A DNA stretch of 64,000 nucleotides, taken from positions 1-64,000 of the forward strand of contig JAUNMR010000006.1 in assembly GCA_030537455.1 (NCBI GenBank), written 5' to 3'. Made by a program: the position numbers and the translations under genes. How positions within the stretch are numbered: position 1 is the first letter of the stretch; each line of letters begins with the position of its first letter. The stretch is from Planctomycetia bacterium (GTDB lineage Bacteria; Planctomycetota; Planctomycetia; Pirellulales; Thermoguttaceae). The notes beneath the pieces were generated by a model. That model saw only the letters and a program-made list of their open reading frames with translations. It was not told the DNA's origin and ran no database searches. This document shows positions 17,984 through 29,800 of this stretch, one piece after another.

Positions 17984-19321
17984 ATGTCTTTACGTCGAAT
18001 CCCACTTTGCTTCGTTGTAGCGTCATGTCTGTGTCTGCTCCACAGTCATGCGTATTCGCAGGACGCACGGGCGCCACGCTCCGAAGTAAGAATCAACGTG
18101 CCTAATAATTCCTCAACGATTGTCAACGTTCTTGATTTCGGCGCAGTCGGCGACGGTCAAGCGGACGAAACCGAGGCGTTCCGCAAAGCCGTGGAATCCC
18201 TTCGCCAAGGTGGCGGTACCGTTGAAGTTCCGCGCGGCGTCTATCGTTTTAACGGTAATTTGAACGTGCCCGCTGGCGTTACGATTAAAGGCATGTGGAA
18301 TGCGATTACCTCGCACAACGGTCATCGTGATCGCGGTCTACCGAAGGCGACCGACGACGGCACGACCTTTCTTGTCACGGCGAACGCCGGTCAAGAAGAC
18401 GCCGAAGCCTTTATCACACTCAATACGAACAGCGTTCTTCAGGGCGTTGTGCTGTATTGGCCGGATCAGCGTGCGGACGCGGAGCCGATTCCGTACCCCT
18501 GGGGTATTAAAATGCGCGGTAAAAACCCGGCAGTGGTCGACGTGGAAACCCTCAACCCATACAACGGAATCGACGCCTCGGATAATGAACGCGCGCTCAT
18601 TCGCGGCGTCTACGGTCAACCTTTGAATTGCGGTATCTTCGTCGACCGTATCTACGATATCGGACGCATAGAAGACGTGCACTTCAATCCCTGGTGGAGC
18701 CTTCACCCGAAACTATTTGGTTGGCAACAATCTCACGGTAAGGCGTTTGTCTTCCGACGTACCGACTGGCACTACGTATTCAATACGTTCTGCTTTGGTT
18801 ATTACGTTGGTTATGAATTCGGCGGTAGCGACGCTGGCGTTTGCAACGGCAATTTCCTTGGCATTGGCGCGGACTCTTGCCACACCGCGGTTAACGTCGA
18901 GGCGAGCGCGGTCTTTGGCATTCTTATCACCAATGGCGAATTCGTTGCGATGCACGGCGAGAACCCGACGCAAGTGGTTGTGAGCCAAAAGAATTTCGGT
19001 ACTGTTCGTTTCTCCAACTGTGCGTTCTGGGGTCCTTGCGAGCAAATCGCACGTCTGAACGGTCGTAACGACTCCTCAATGGTAGCATTCAGCGATTGCG
19101 AATTTTGCGAATGGGATCGCAAGAATAAGAACAATGCCGCGATTCAAATCAGCGGCGGTTCCGTTTCAATTCGCGGCTGTAACTTCCGTAATGACAAGCC
19201 TCAAGTGAAAGTAGAAGAATCGGCCAAACGCGTTATTATCACGGACAACTTCGTCAAAGGGAAAGTGCGTATCGACTCCGCTTGCGCTAACGCGCGTATT
19301 GAAGGCAATCTTGGCGACTAG
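17984..19321 (+). CDS. Secreted right-handed beta-helix protein (pectate-lyase superfamily)
   Basis: 445 residues. AAAGGA precedes ATG 17984. Residues 1-26 are a signal peptide ending in AYSQ. The start of the mature protein, VNVLDFGAVGDGQADETEAF then GGTVEVPRGVYRF, is the hallmark of the pectate-lyase-3 / GH55-like beta-helix group. Regular coil repeats with Asn, Gly and aliphatic residues follow to the C-terminus (ISGGSVSIRGCNF, RVIITDNFVKG). Relatives cut polysaccharides as lyases or hydrolases, and some only bind. No catalytic residues could be assigned. It has its own terminator at 19385-19424. Confidence 0.8.
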   Translation: MSLRRIPLCFVVASCLCLLHSHAYSQDARAPRSEVRINVPNNSSTIVNVLDFGAVGDGQADETEAFRKAVESLRQGGGTVEVPRGVYRFNGNLNVPAGVTIKGMWNAITSHNGHRDRGLPKATDDGTTFLVTANAGQEDAEAFITLNTNSVLQGVVLYWPDQRADAEPIPYPWGIKMRGKNPAVVDVETLNPYNGIDASDNERALIRGVYGQPLNCGIFVDRIYDIGRIEDVHFNPWWSLHPKLFGWQQSHGKAFVFRRTDWHYVFNTFCFGYYVGYEFGGSDAGVCNGNFLGIGADSCHTAVNVEASAVFGILITNGEFVAMHGENPTQVVVSQKNFGTVRFSNCAFWGPCEQIARLNGRNDSSMVAFSDCEFCEWDRKNKNNAAIQISGGSVSIRGCNFRNDKPQVKVEESAKRVIITDNFVKGKVRIDSACANARIEGNLGD

Positions 19322-19384
19322 ACAAGCTCGTCGCGGTAATACCACGTTAGAGCTAGTTTAGTTAGCCTATCGAAAAAAGAAGTT

Positions 19385-19424
19385 GAGCGTTCGGCGCAAA
19401 TAACACGTCGGACGCTCTTTTATT
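19385..19424. terminator. Bidirectional terminator between convergent genes
   Basis: GAGCGT (19385-19390) pairs with ACGCTC (19412-19417), extended inward by CGGCG/CGTCG with a wobble. TTTTATTAT follows on the plus strand. On the minus strand a run of six T comes a few bases after the stem. It separates the beta-helix and flavoprotein genes. Confidence 0.85.
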
Positions 19425-19447
19425 ATCTAAGTTGTTCTACTAGAAGA

Positions 19448-20065
19448 TTATCTGATGAAATTGGTATAGGCAACCGGCTCTTTCTCTGGCATGCCAAACT
19501 GCTCTTTTCCCAAAGCAATTGACTTCATGAGAAAGGTCATATTGCGAGCAAGCGTACGCATACCCTGGAGACCTTCTGCATCTTGACTTGCCTCGCCCTT
19601 CTCGCGACCGTGTACGCTGTTCCAATATTGACCGGTGGCGATTGGCATTGAGGAGATGGCGAAGTACTTGTTGAGTTCGTCAAAGGTTGAGGAGAGACCG
19701 CCGCGTCTTGCCACGACAACGCAAGCGCCGACTTTCATCGACTTATCATAGGACGCGCTAAAGAAGAGTCGATCCAAAAAGGAGATGATCGTTCCGTTAG
19801 CGGACGCATAGTAGACGGGGGTAGCGACCACGAGTCCGTCACAAGCCTCAAACTTAGGCGCAACCTCGTTGACAATGTCGTCAAAGACGCATTTGTTGAT
19901 CTCACGGCATCTTCCACAGGAAATACAGCCGCGAATGTCTTTGTTACCGATCTGAATCGTCTCGGTTTCCACCGCGTTTTGTTCAAAGATTCTCGCCATT
20001 TCAGCAAGAGCAATGGAAGTATTGCCGTGCGGTCTCGGACTTCCGTTAATCATTAAAACTTTCAT
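19448..20065 (-). CDS. Iron-sulfur flavoprotein (NADPH-dependent FMN reductase family)
   Basis: 205 residues from ATG 20065, which has AAAGGA at good spacing. An in-frame upstream start at 20212 would overlap nagA and add unrelated residues. It has the flavodoxin-like fold with the FMN phosphate loop NGSPRPHGNTS near residues 7-17 and VVATPVYYASANG at the flavin ring. C47, C50, C53 and C59 follow the compact spacing C-x2-C-x2-C-x5-C known from iron-sulfur flavoproteins of anaerobes, so a [4Fe-4S] cluster is likely. Such proteins shuttle electrons and can protect against oxygen. It lies 82 bp downstream of nagA on the same strand. Confidence 0.85.
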   Translation of the reverse strand: MKVLMINGSPRPHGNTSIALAEMARIFEQNAVETETIQIGNKDIRGCISCGRCREINKCVFDDIVNEVAPKFEACDGLVVATPVYYASANGTIISFLDRLFFSASYDKSMKVGACVVVARRGGLSSTFDELNKYFAISSMPIATGQYWNSVHGREKGEASQDAEGLQGMRTLARNMTFLMKSIALGKEQFGMPEKEPVAYTNFIR

Positions 20066-20147
20066 GAAAAATCCTTTCAAATGATTAGCGTTCAAGGATT
20101 TAGTCTTACATGCGCATAAAGTATACTTAAAGCCCTCTGAGGCTAGA

Positions 20148-21374
20148 TTAGTCTTCTGTGATTTGTTCGCCGTGCCAGACGATATCGTGGAAAATGAACT
20201 TCCCGGTGACAAAAGACGCTCCGTCTAGGACTCCTAACGGTCCCATCTGAGGCTTTTGTAGTCTAAAGAGGATAAAGTCCGCCAGGGCGCCGACCTCTAG
20301 GAAGTCGTTTGCGCCATTACTAAATCTCGGAGCATTAAGGAGTTGTGCCGGATGTGTGGCGGCTAGTTCAAAAGCGTCGTATAACGACAGGTCGGCAATA
20401 GCTGCAACGTTTGCCACACAATTGGTTACGGGAAAAGAGGCGCACGCCAAAAGATTAGGATCTCCAGCGAGCGTGACTTTACCATTGGGCTGGATCTGGA
20501 AGTCGCACAGTTCCATTGAATATCGTCCCGGGGGATATCCAGCCAGAGGGGACTGGTCGCTAATGAGTATGAGTCGTTCCTTGCCTTTGGCGCGTACGAT
20601 CGTTCGCGCTAATTGCGGCGAGATATGAAAACCATCGACAATGATACTAGCGCAGAGTCTGTCGTCAGCAAGTTGGGTGAAGAAGTAGTTTTCCCACTTC
20701 GGGAGTAGATGGCGCGTGGCATTACTCAGATGGGTGGAGAGCGTGGCGCCGGCAAGAACAGCCTCGTTAATCTGCTCGGCATTGGCGTTCGTATGCCCAA
20801 TGGCGACGACACATCCTTGAGCGGTTAAACGCTTAACAAACTCGCCGACGCCGTCGTATTCTGGACTGAGCGTGAGTAGTTTGACGAGTCCTCCACAGGC
20901 GTTTTGAATCTCCTGAAAGAGTTCGTAAGAATACGGTCGGCAATACTTTTTAGGGTGAGCGCCAACAGCGCCCTCGGCGGTTGAAATAAAGGGGCCTTCT
21001 AGGTGAATACCCCAAACCAAATCTTTATATTCCGGTCGTTGCTGTAACGCCAACGCAATCGTACGCGCGGCGTTGACCATGACGTCTGGGGCGTTTGTTG
21101 TGAGCGTGGGACAACATCGGAAGACGCCGTCTTTTCTGACTTTATCGAGGGCGCGAAAGACTCCTTCGACGGTCAACTTAGAGGAAGAGAACTCCACGCC
21201 GACCGCGCCGTTGACTTGAATGTCAAACAGACCGGGCGCAATCCAGGGTAGTTCAACGTCTGAGGAGTCAGACGTCGACTCCACCTTTATCACGCGACGG
21301 TTTTCCACCAGAACCTTTACCGGTTCCAAGGTATCGTAACGTCGACCAATGTAAGTATTCAAGGCGTCGTGCAT
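20148..21374 (-). CDS. nagA: N-acetylglucosamine-6-phosphate deacetylase
   Basis: 408 residues from ATG 21374, which has AAAGGA six bases upstream; the ATG at 21389 itself overlaps that SD. It is an amidohydrolase-fold enzyme with GIHLEGPFIS (metal-binding Glu), GHTNANAEQ and THLSNA (metal-binding His residues) and ISDQSP (catalytic Asp). It removes acetate from GlcNAc-6-phosphate, giving glucosamine-6-phosphate in amino-sugar catabolism or cell-wall recycling. THLSNA replaces the more usual THLFNAM. No nagB or sugar kinase lies next to it. It sits between fabI and the flavoprotein on the minus strand, 35 bp after fabI. Confidence 0.92.
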   Translation of the reverse strand: MHDALNTYIGRRYDTLEPVKVLVENRRVIKVESTSDSSDVELPWIAPGLFDIQVNGAVGVEFSSSKLTVEGVFRALDKVRKDGVFRCCPTLTTNAPDVMVNAARTIALALQQRPEYKDLVWGIHLEGPFISTAEGAVGAHPKKYCRPYSYELFQEIQNACGGLVKLLTLSPEYDGVGEFVKRLTAQGCVVAIGHTNANAEQINEAVLAGATLSTHLSNATRHLLPKWENYFFTQLADDRLCASIIVDGFHISPQLARTIVRAKGKERLILISDQSPLAGYPPGRYSMELCDFQIQPNGKVTLAGDPNLLACASFPVTNCVANVAAIADLSLYDAFELAATHPAQLLNAPRFSNGANDFLEVGALADFILFRLQKPQMGPLGVLDGASFVTGKFIFHDIVWHGEQITED

Positions 21375-21409
21375 AGTCGATCCTTTCATTCACCAGCGTC
21401 GAGATAAGG

Positions 21410-22210
21410 TTATCTATTCACGGTCTTATCGATAACGTCCTTATCGAAATAATTGATCGACATACCGGCGTCGACGACGATCTTCTGTGCGACAATTCCA
21501 CTGGAACGCGGACTCAACAGAAAGACGACGGTCGCGGCGGCTTCCTCTGTCGCCAACGCACGTTTGCGCGGAATGACTTGTTCAGCATAGAGATAGGAAT
21601 CCAAATAACCAGGAATCCCAGCAGAAGCGGAGGTCTTCAGTAAGGAGGGCGCTACGGCGTTGAAACGAATGTTGGAAAACTGCGAGAACGACTTGCTCAG
21701 GAAAGCCAAAGAGGAGTCCAACGCCGCTTTAATAGGCGCCATGTAACCGTAGTTTTCACTGGCCATTGTCGTGGTGGAGATCGACATCGTTACCACAGAG
21801 GCGTCGTTCTTGAGGAGGTCTTTAAAGGCGCGCGCAATTTCAACCAGCGAGAAGCAGGAGATATCAAGCGCTTGCATAAAGGCTTTTTTGGTCGTTTCAT
21901 GGAACGGCTTAACGCCTTCGGAGTAGTCAGCGAACGCTAGAGAATGGAGTAGGCCGTCAAACTCTTGGTACTGCTCGCCTACTTGACGACGCAGTTCAAT
22001 GATTTCTTCCTCTCGCTCGACGTCACAGGTAAAGAAGACGCCGTCGGGAAAGAGTTTGCTTGCTTTTTCTTTAATGGCGTCGTTCTGTACGACAAAGACG
22101 CACTGCGCGCCCTGCTCTTGCAGCATTTTAGCGACAAAATAGGCAACGCTCTTGCGATTTGCCACGCCAAAGATCAAAAAGCGTTTTCCAGCGAGCTGTA
22201 GAAAATCCAT
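21410..22210 (-). CDS. fabI: Enoyl-[acyl-carrier-protein] reductase, FabI type
   Basis: 266 residues. It is a short-chain dehydrogenase fold with the FabI cofactor loop [14 protein letters not shown] near the N-terminus and the active-site pair Y154 and K161 (Y-x6-K) in NYGYMAPIK. It reduces the trans-2 double bond of enoyl-ACP with NADH or NADPH in the last step of fatty-acid elongation. The first conserved Tyr of E. coli FabI (Y146, ten residues before the catalytic Tyr) seems to be Ile here by my alignment. The gene is preceded by pyrG with a terminator between, and followed after 35 bp by nagA. Identification as FabI rather than a general SDR rests on the spacing and the [10 protein letters not shown] loop region. 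Confidence 0.88.
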   Translation of the reverse strand: MDFLQLAGKRFLIFGVANRKSVAYFVAKMLQEQGAQCVFVVQNDAIKEKASKLFPDGVFFTCDVEREEEIIELRRQVGEQYQEFDGLLHSLAFADYSEGVKPFHETTKKAFMQALDISCFSLVEIARAFKDLLKNDASVVTMSISTTTMASENYGYMAPIKAALDSSLAFLSKSFSQFSNIRFNAVAPSLLKTSASAGIPGYLDSYLYAEQVIPRKRALATEEAAATVVFLLSPRSSGIVAQKIVVDAGMSINYFDKDVIDKTVNR

Positions 22211-22286
22211 GACCGGAACTCCAAAGTTACCGCGCTTACATCAGACAGCGGTCAAAAAGATCAGCGGTTGAACACAGGTAGAAACA

Positions 22287-22334
22287 AAGACGACCGCGCG
22301 TAATTCTATATCGCAAGAATCGCATGGTCGTCTT
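22287..22334 (-). terminator. Terminator of pyrG
   Basis: AAGACGACC (22287-22295) pairs with GGTCGTCTT (22326-22334), with an inner ATTCT/AGAAT stem. The minus strand continues with a broken T tract (TTTGTTTCT). It lies between the pyrG stop and the fabI start. Confidence 0.65.
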
Positions 22335-22358
22335 ATCCAATACACGTTCAGAGTGGGA

Positions 22359-24435
<2,077 letters not shown>

Positions 24436-26532
24436 CTAGTGCAGACGTTGTCCGGGCATAGCGCCTTCGTCAGGGGAGACGAGGAAGACGTCTTTTCCCC
24501 CCGGTCCGGCGGCGACGACCATACCTTCGCTCAGACCGAACTTCATCTGACGCGGTTGAAGGTTTGCAATGAAGACAATCAGTTTGCCGACAAGTTTTTC
24601 CGGTTCAGGGTAAGCGCTCTTAATTCCGGCAAAGATCTGTCGGGTCTGCTCGCCGCCGAGGGAAACGCGCAGTTTCAGGAGTTTACGCGCCTCGGGAACC
24701 TGTTCCGCCTCGATAATGCGTCCGATGCGCAGATCGATCTTCGCAAAATCGTCAATGGTAATGGTTTCGGCGAGTGGTTCGTCTTTGAGCGGTTGATCGG
24801 AATCGTTCCATTTTGACGCTGTAGCGGCATTCGTATCATTCACAGCGCCCATGATTTCTTTTGTTTCTTCTAGCATGGCAGTAATACCTTCTTTTGACAC
24901 GCGCGCAGTCATGTGTTTGTATTCGTTCACTTCGACGCCGAGCAACGGCGTCTTGACCTCATCCCAACTGGTAATCGGGGCGTTGAGGAGTTCGCCGGTC
25001 TTTTTGGCGATTTCCGGCAGAATCGGAGCCAGATAGATCGCCACTTGACGGAAGAGGTTAAGACTCACTGTGACAACGTCTTGTAACTTTGCTTTGATTT
25101 CTTCACGTTGGCTATCTGTGGCGTTGGGATCCTTAAGCGCTTGATTATACTGTTTATTCAAGGTCCAAGGCGCGGCGTTTTCAACATACTGGTTAGCGCG
25201 ATAGGCGCACTCAAGAATCGTTCGGATGGCGCGTCCGTAGTCACAAGTTTCATAAGCTTCAGCGATTTCTTCAGAAACTTCCGCCGCCTGAGCAAAGAGT
25301 CCGCCGTCGTCGGGATACTGCGCCGACAAACCGGTCTGGTGAGCAAACTTAGCGGATCGGCTGGCAAGGTTGACGACAACGCCGACCAAGTCCGCGTTGA
25401 TCTTATTGGCGAATTCTTCCAAATTCAGGTCGAGGTCGTCGACGCGCCCTGTCGTCTTGGAGGAGAAGAAGTAGCGCAAATGTTCCGGGTCAAGGTACTT
25501 CTGATAGGATCGCGCCAAAACGAAAGTGCCCTTGGACTTGGACATTTTTTCGCCGTCGACGGTAAGGAATCCATGGATATGTACTTTTGTCGGAAGGTTG
25601 AATCCGACGTTCTTTAGCGTTGTCGGCCAAAAGAGGGTGTGGAAGTACGTAATGTCCTTACCGATGAAATGATGAATTTCCGTCTTCGGATTAGCCCACC
25701 AGTCTTCGATCTTTTCACCGTTCTTTTCGCACCATTCCAGGCAGGATCCGACGTAACCGATGGGAGCGTCGTACCAGACGTACCAATAGTTTCCGGGATA
25801 ATTTGGAATTTCGAATCCGAAATAAGGCGCGGGTCGGGAGATATCCCACGGATAAAGTTCATCGGAGAGGAACTGTCCCTTGAGATAGTTGACGATTTCA
25901 GGCTGCAAAGCGCCGGAGTTTGAGATCCAATCGTCGAGAAAGGCTCGCTCTTTTTCGACCTCAATAAAGAGGTGCTTGGCTTTACGCAATTCGGGAGTCG
26001 CGCCGGATAGGACGCTCTTAGGATCGATAAGATCTTTCGGGGAATAAACGGCGCCACATTCACAGCTATCGCCGTATTGGTCTTTTCGACCGCACTTTGG
26101 ACAGGTACCGCGTATGAACCGGTCGGCGAGAAATCTCTTCTCCACGGGGTCATAGAACTGTTCGATCTCGCGCTCCACGACCAGTCCGGCTTCGACGATT
26201 TTGTTCCAGAATTCATTGCAGAATCGGCGCGTTTGCGGTGAGTTAGTACTGCCATAATTATCGAACTCGATTCCGAAGGCGGCAAAGTCTTCGCGATGAG
26301 TCTTATTAACCTTGGCAATGAATTCCTCTTCGGATACGCCCTGTTTATTTGCAGAGATCGTAATAGCGGCGCCGTGGGTGTCGTCGGCACAGAAATAACG
26401 ACAGTTTTCGCCGCGTAGTTTCTGGAAGCGCACCCAGACGTCGGTCTGGATATATTCCACCAAGTGCCCAATATGGATATCGCCGTTAGCGTAAGGCAAG
26501 GCGCTAGTGACAAGAATGTTACGTTTGCTCAT
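24436..26532 (-). CDS. metG: Methionyl-tRNA synthetase with C-terminal tRNA-binding domain
   Basis: 698 residues from ATG 26532, which has GAGGAG seven bases upstream. Class I synthetase signatures are HIGH (in [10 protein letters not shown]) and KMSKS (in GEKMSKSKG, near residue 330). A zinc knuckle with two Cys pairs lies at CPKCG and CEC around residues 145-160. The final 110 residues, starting at [14 protein letters not shown], are the EMAP/Trbp111-like tRNA-binding domain used for dimerisation. A linker rich in Asn, Asp and Ala joins it to the anticodon domain. It charges tRNA-Met for protein synthesis. The 3' end is marked by a strong terminator. Confidence 0.98.
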   Translation of the reverse strand: MSKRNILVTSALPYANGDIHIGHLVEYIQTDVWVRFQKLRGENCRYFCADDTHGAAITISANKQGVSEEEFIAKVNKTHREDFAAFGIEFDNYGSTNSPQTRRFCNEFWNKIVEAGLVVEREIEQFYDPVEKRFLADRFIRGTCPKCGRKDQYGDSCECGAVYSPKDLIDPKSVLSGATPELRKAKHLFIEVEKERAFLDDWISNSGALQPEIVNYLKGQFLSDELYPWDISRPAPYFGFEIPNYPGNYWYVWYDAPIGYVGSCLEWCEKNGEKIEDWWANPKTEIHHFIGKDITYFHTLFWPTTLKNVGFNLPTKVHIHGFLTVDGEKMSKSKGTFVLARSYQKYLDPEHLRYFFSSKTTGRVDDLDLNLEEFANKINADLVGVVVNLASRSAKFAHQTGLSAQYPDDGGLFAQAAEVSEEIAEAYETCDYGRAIRTILECAYRANQYVENAAPWTLNKQYNQALKDPNATDSQREEIKAKLQDVVTVSLNLFRQVAIYLAPILPEIAKKTGELLNAPITSWDEVKTPLLGVEVNEYKHMTARVSKEGITAMLEETKEIMGAVNDTNAATASKWNDSDQPLKDEPLAETITIDDFAKIDLRIGRIIEAEQVPEARKLLKLRVSLGGEQTRQIFAGIKSAYPEPEKLVGKLIVFIANLQPRQMKFGLSEGMVVAAGPGGKDVFLVSPDEGAMPGQRLH

Positions 26533-26820
26533 AAAGTCTCTCCTCATCTAGACCTTTTCCGCCCTGGGAATCGGGAGGAATCATTCGTCAAATAGCCACA
26601 GCGCAAAACGCGCGTCGCCGACGTTCCCTTCGAAATCGAACAAAGGTCAATACCTTCTGTTAATAGTAACAAATATCGACGCTTCGTCAAGTCTTAGACG
26701 CCAAAAGAAAGAGAGCGTCCAGAGACAAAGCGTCGTTGTAAATAGGTCGCACGTTGGCGTTCAAAGCGGGACGCACAGCGACGTCTAGCTCAGAGGTCAA
26801 TAAGAGCACGTAGCTCTGGA

Positions 26821-29800
26821 TCATTTCGCGACGTTATCGAGGTCGTCACACAGAACGCGGAAACCGACGTCAAAGACTCTCTGCCAGGGGTAGTAGAAGT
26901 TTTTAAAATCGGCGCTGGCACGATAAGGACGGTCGTGCCAGGAGCCGCCGCGCGCTACATATTGTACCGGACGCTCGTCCATAAACTCGACGCCATATTG
27001 AGGTTTCGCCTCGGTAGAGGTCCACTCCGCCACATTACCGTGCATATCAAAGAGACCCCAGGCGTTCGGCTTGTAATGCCCAGGACGTTCGGAGAGGAAA
27101 CCGTTGTCGCAGAATCGTCGATCTTTGGGAACCCAGTCGTCGTAATAGGTAACGTTCGGCAGTGGGACGCGTTTACGGAAGTAGTTGTCGGAGATGAATT
27201 CAATCAACGTCTGATCGGCAAGATTGGCGTAACTCGAGAAGTCGGCGCCCCAATCACCGAAGTAGAACGGGGTCTTTGCCCCAGCGCGACAGGCGTATTC
27301 CCATTCTCGTTCGGTCGGTAAACGGAAGTTTCGCCCGGTCATTTGTGAGAGCCACTTGCAGAATTGATTCGCTTCCTCCCATGAGACGCGGCACACGGGG
27401 AATTCCGGCTCGTTGACAAAGAAGCCGCGGAAACCGTGGGACAGCCCTTGACGCGACTCCACACGAGAGTCATGTTCCGGATCAAAGACCTCAAACTGAC
27501 GATTAGTCACCTCGAACGCGCCGATCCAGAAGTCTTTACGACAGGTTGCGTTCTCACTGACGTCACCGGGCGCCTTCTTAAAGAGCATTTTAACGTCGGG
27601 GGTCAATGCCACGGTGATCACGTCGCCCAAAACGTCGTCATGTTCAGCGTTGACAGTGATTTTGGCGTCTTTTGGCTTTTCGTTTTGCTTATTGGGGTCG
27701 AATGGAACCAGGTAGGGCTCGCTCATATGCCAGACCTCGGTCTTTTTAGCATGTCGATCCCAGGTATAGCGATTAGGAATTTCCCAACCGACCTCCTCCG
27801 GCTTGCCAGCGGTAAGGACGTCGAGCCGTACATGTTGCTGGTCAAGTCTCTTGCAAAGTTCCTGCGCATCCGGAAAGGCTCTCTTCCCTTCCGTGACGTC
27901 TTTGAGGATCTGTCGTTCCCAATCCGTTGCATTGAGGTTGACCGGAATGGTAATCCATTCGCGTTCGGTAAGCATACCGGAGACCTTGGGGTCGTACGGG
28001 ACGCCGCGCGCTTCTTCGCTTTGGTCGTCAAAGTTAGCGTACAGCTCCAGTAGTTCCTTGCGACGGTTATTCCACTTCTCGACATATTGCGAGCCGGCAA
28101 ATTCAGTCCACGTGCCGTGATAAGGCGTGTTCATATCGATCCATGTAATAATACGATCCCAAGCGTCGACGTCCATTTGTAGACCATAGTGACCGTTGGC
28201 GAGGATCTGATACAACTCCGTGGTATTCGCGGCGAACTCCATGGGATTGAGCAGGAAATAATCGCTTTCAATCCCGGGGCGTCTTACAAAGGCTTGGAGG
28301 TTCATGTAGGAAGTGGAGAAGGTTCCGCAACGATTTCTCGGGTCGCCCATTTGCAACGCAGTGACGAAGTCGCTGATGATATTCCCCCCCGTGAGGTCAA
28401 AGGGCTGAACCCCCCAACCGTGATCTTGACCGTCGTGACAAGCCACGCAGTAGTGATCCAGCACGGGCTGGACGTCGCGTTCAAAAGAGAAACCGCGCAT
28501 CGGACCGTTCCAGGGCCGAATTTCACTCGGCTCGCGGTCGGTAATAAACGCCATACTTTCCGCGGAACTGGTGGAGTTTTCATCTTCGTGACAACCGACG
28601 CAAGAGAGGAATTCTCCCGGCATGGCGGTGAACCAGGAGCGCATCTGTTGCAACGCTTGACCGTTTTCGTCGAGCGGCTGAATCGCGATGGGCACGTTTG
28701 CAGGAACCTTAAAGAGCGCGGAACCGTCTTCGTTCACCGGAACGGTTCCGATAACCTGGCGCACGTCCCAGGGACCGTCGACGCCAATAATCGAGGTAGC
28801 GCCGCCCATCATGGGATAGAGGTAGCTGTAAGAATAGAGCCTGAGGTTCTTAACGGCGCCTCTGGGGACGTTTTTGAGACCGTCGCCAAAGTAAACGTCG
28901 GCGCAGTAGACAGTAGCGTCGTCTTTGTCAAGTTCAACGCGTTCACGTAGCACGGGCGGACGTTCCGTTTCTCTCCAAGGAGTCGGTTCAAAACATGCGA
29001 AGTTTTGCAACTCGGTCAGGAGGTACATATTGTCGAATCGATCAACTAGGTAGACGCCCCACAGCGCGTCGCGATCGGGTTGAGCGGCGACAAGGTAGTA
29101 ATCTTCGCTCAATGGGAAGGGGTGCAAATACTTAGGCCAGCTTTCATCTGCGATATTATCGCCCCAGAGAGTGGAGTGGTACTTGGGATCGGTGCGGGAC
29201 TGTACCTCTTTTGGGAACCCACAGATACGTTCGAGCGCTCCTTCGGTTTCACGACGTCCTTTTTGAGCGTCAAAAAGGATGAGTTCGCCCATACGGGAAA
29301 CGCCATGGTGACCGGTGACGATACAGCAGAATTTAGAATTCGAACCGGGTATTGGTCGCGCATACATCATAGAGACAGGCCAGAGCGAATTAGAGGCGTA
29401 GTATGCGCGCTGATTGGTACCGTCGGGATTCATTTGGAAGAGCAAGCGTCCGGGGACGTGTGGAATATCGGTATACTCCCAACGCAGATACATCACGCGC
29501 CCGTCTTCGGTCAGAGTCGGACACCAGTTGTGCTCTTGGTCGAAGGTTAGACGGCGAATGGAGTTATCCTTCGCGTCAAGGCGGAAGGTATTGGTAACGC
29601 GCGTGGTACCGGAGACGCACGGCACGCCGATGTAACACGCGGTGGAGGTGAAGATCACGGACTCGTCGGGCATGTAGCACGCGTCGTAACTATCGGCGTC
29701 GGGAAAGTTAGGAATAATGGCTTTCATGGCGTCGTCAACGCCCTTACCCTCCTTAGCGGCGTTGAGATCAAGCTCAAAGACGTTCCAACGCCGTTCACGA

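Noticed and set aside
19448-20212. Longer flavoprotein start at 20212
   Set aside because: It would overlap the nagA coding region and add unrelated residues; ATG 20065 has a good SD.
25614-26513. 299-codon minus-strand frame overlapping metG in another frame
   Set aside because: metG is certain in its frame (HIGH, KMSKS); the other reading is Ser/Thr-rich nonsense with no motif.
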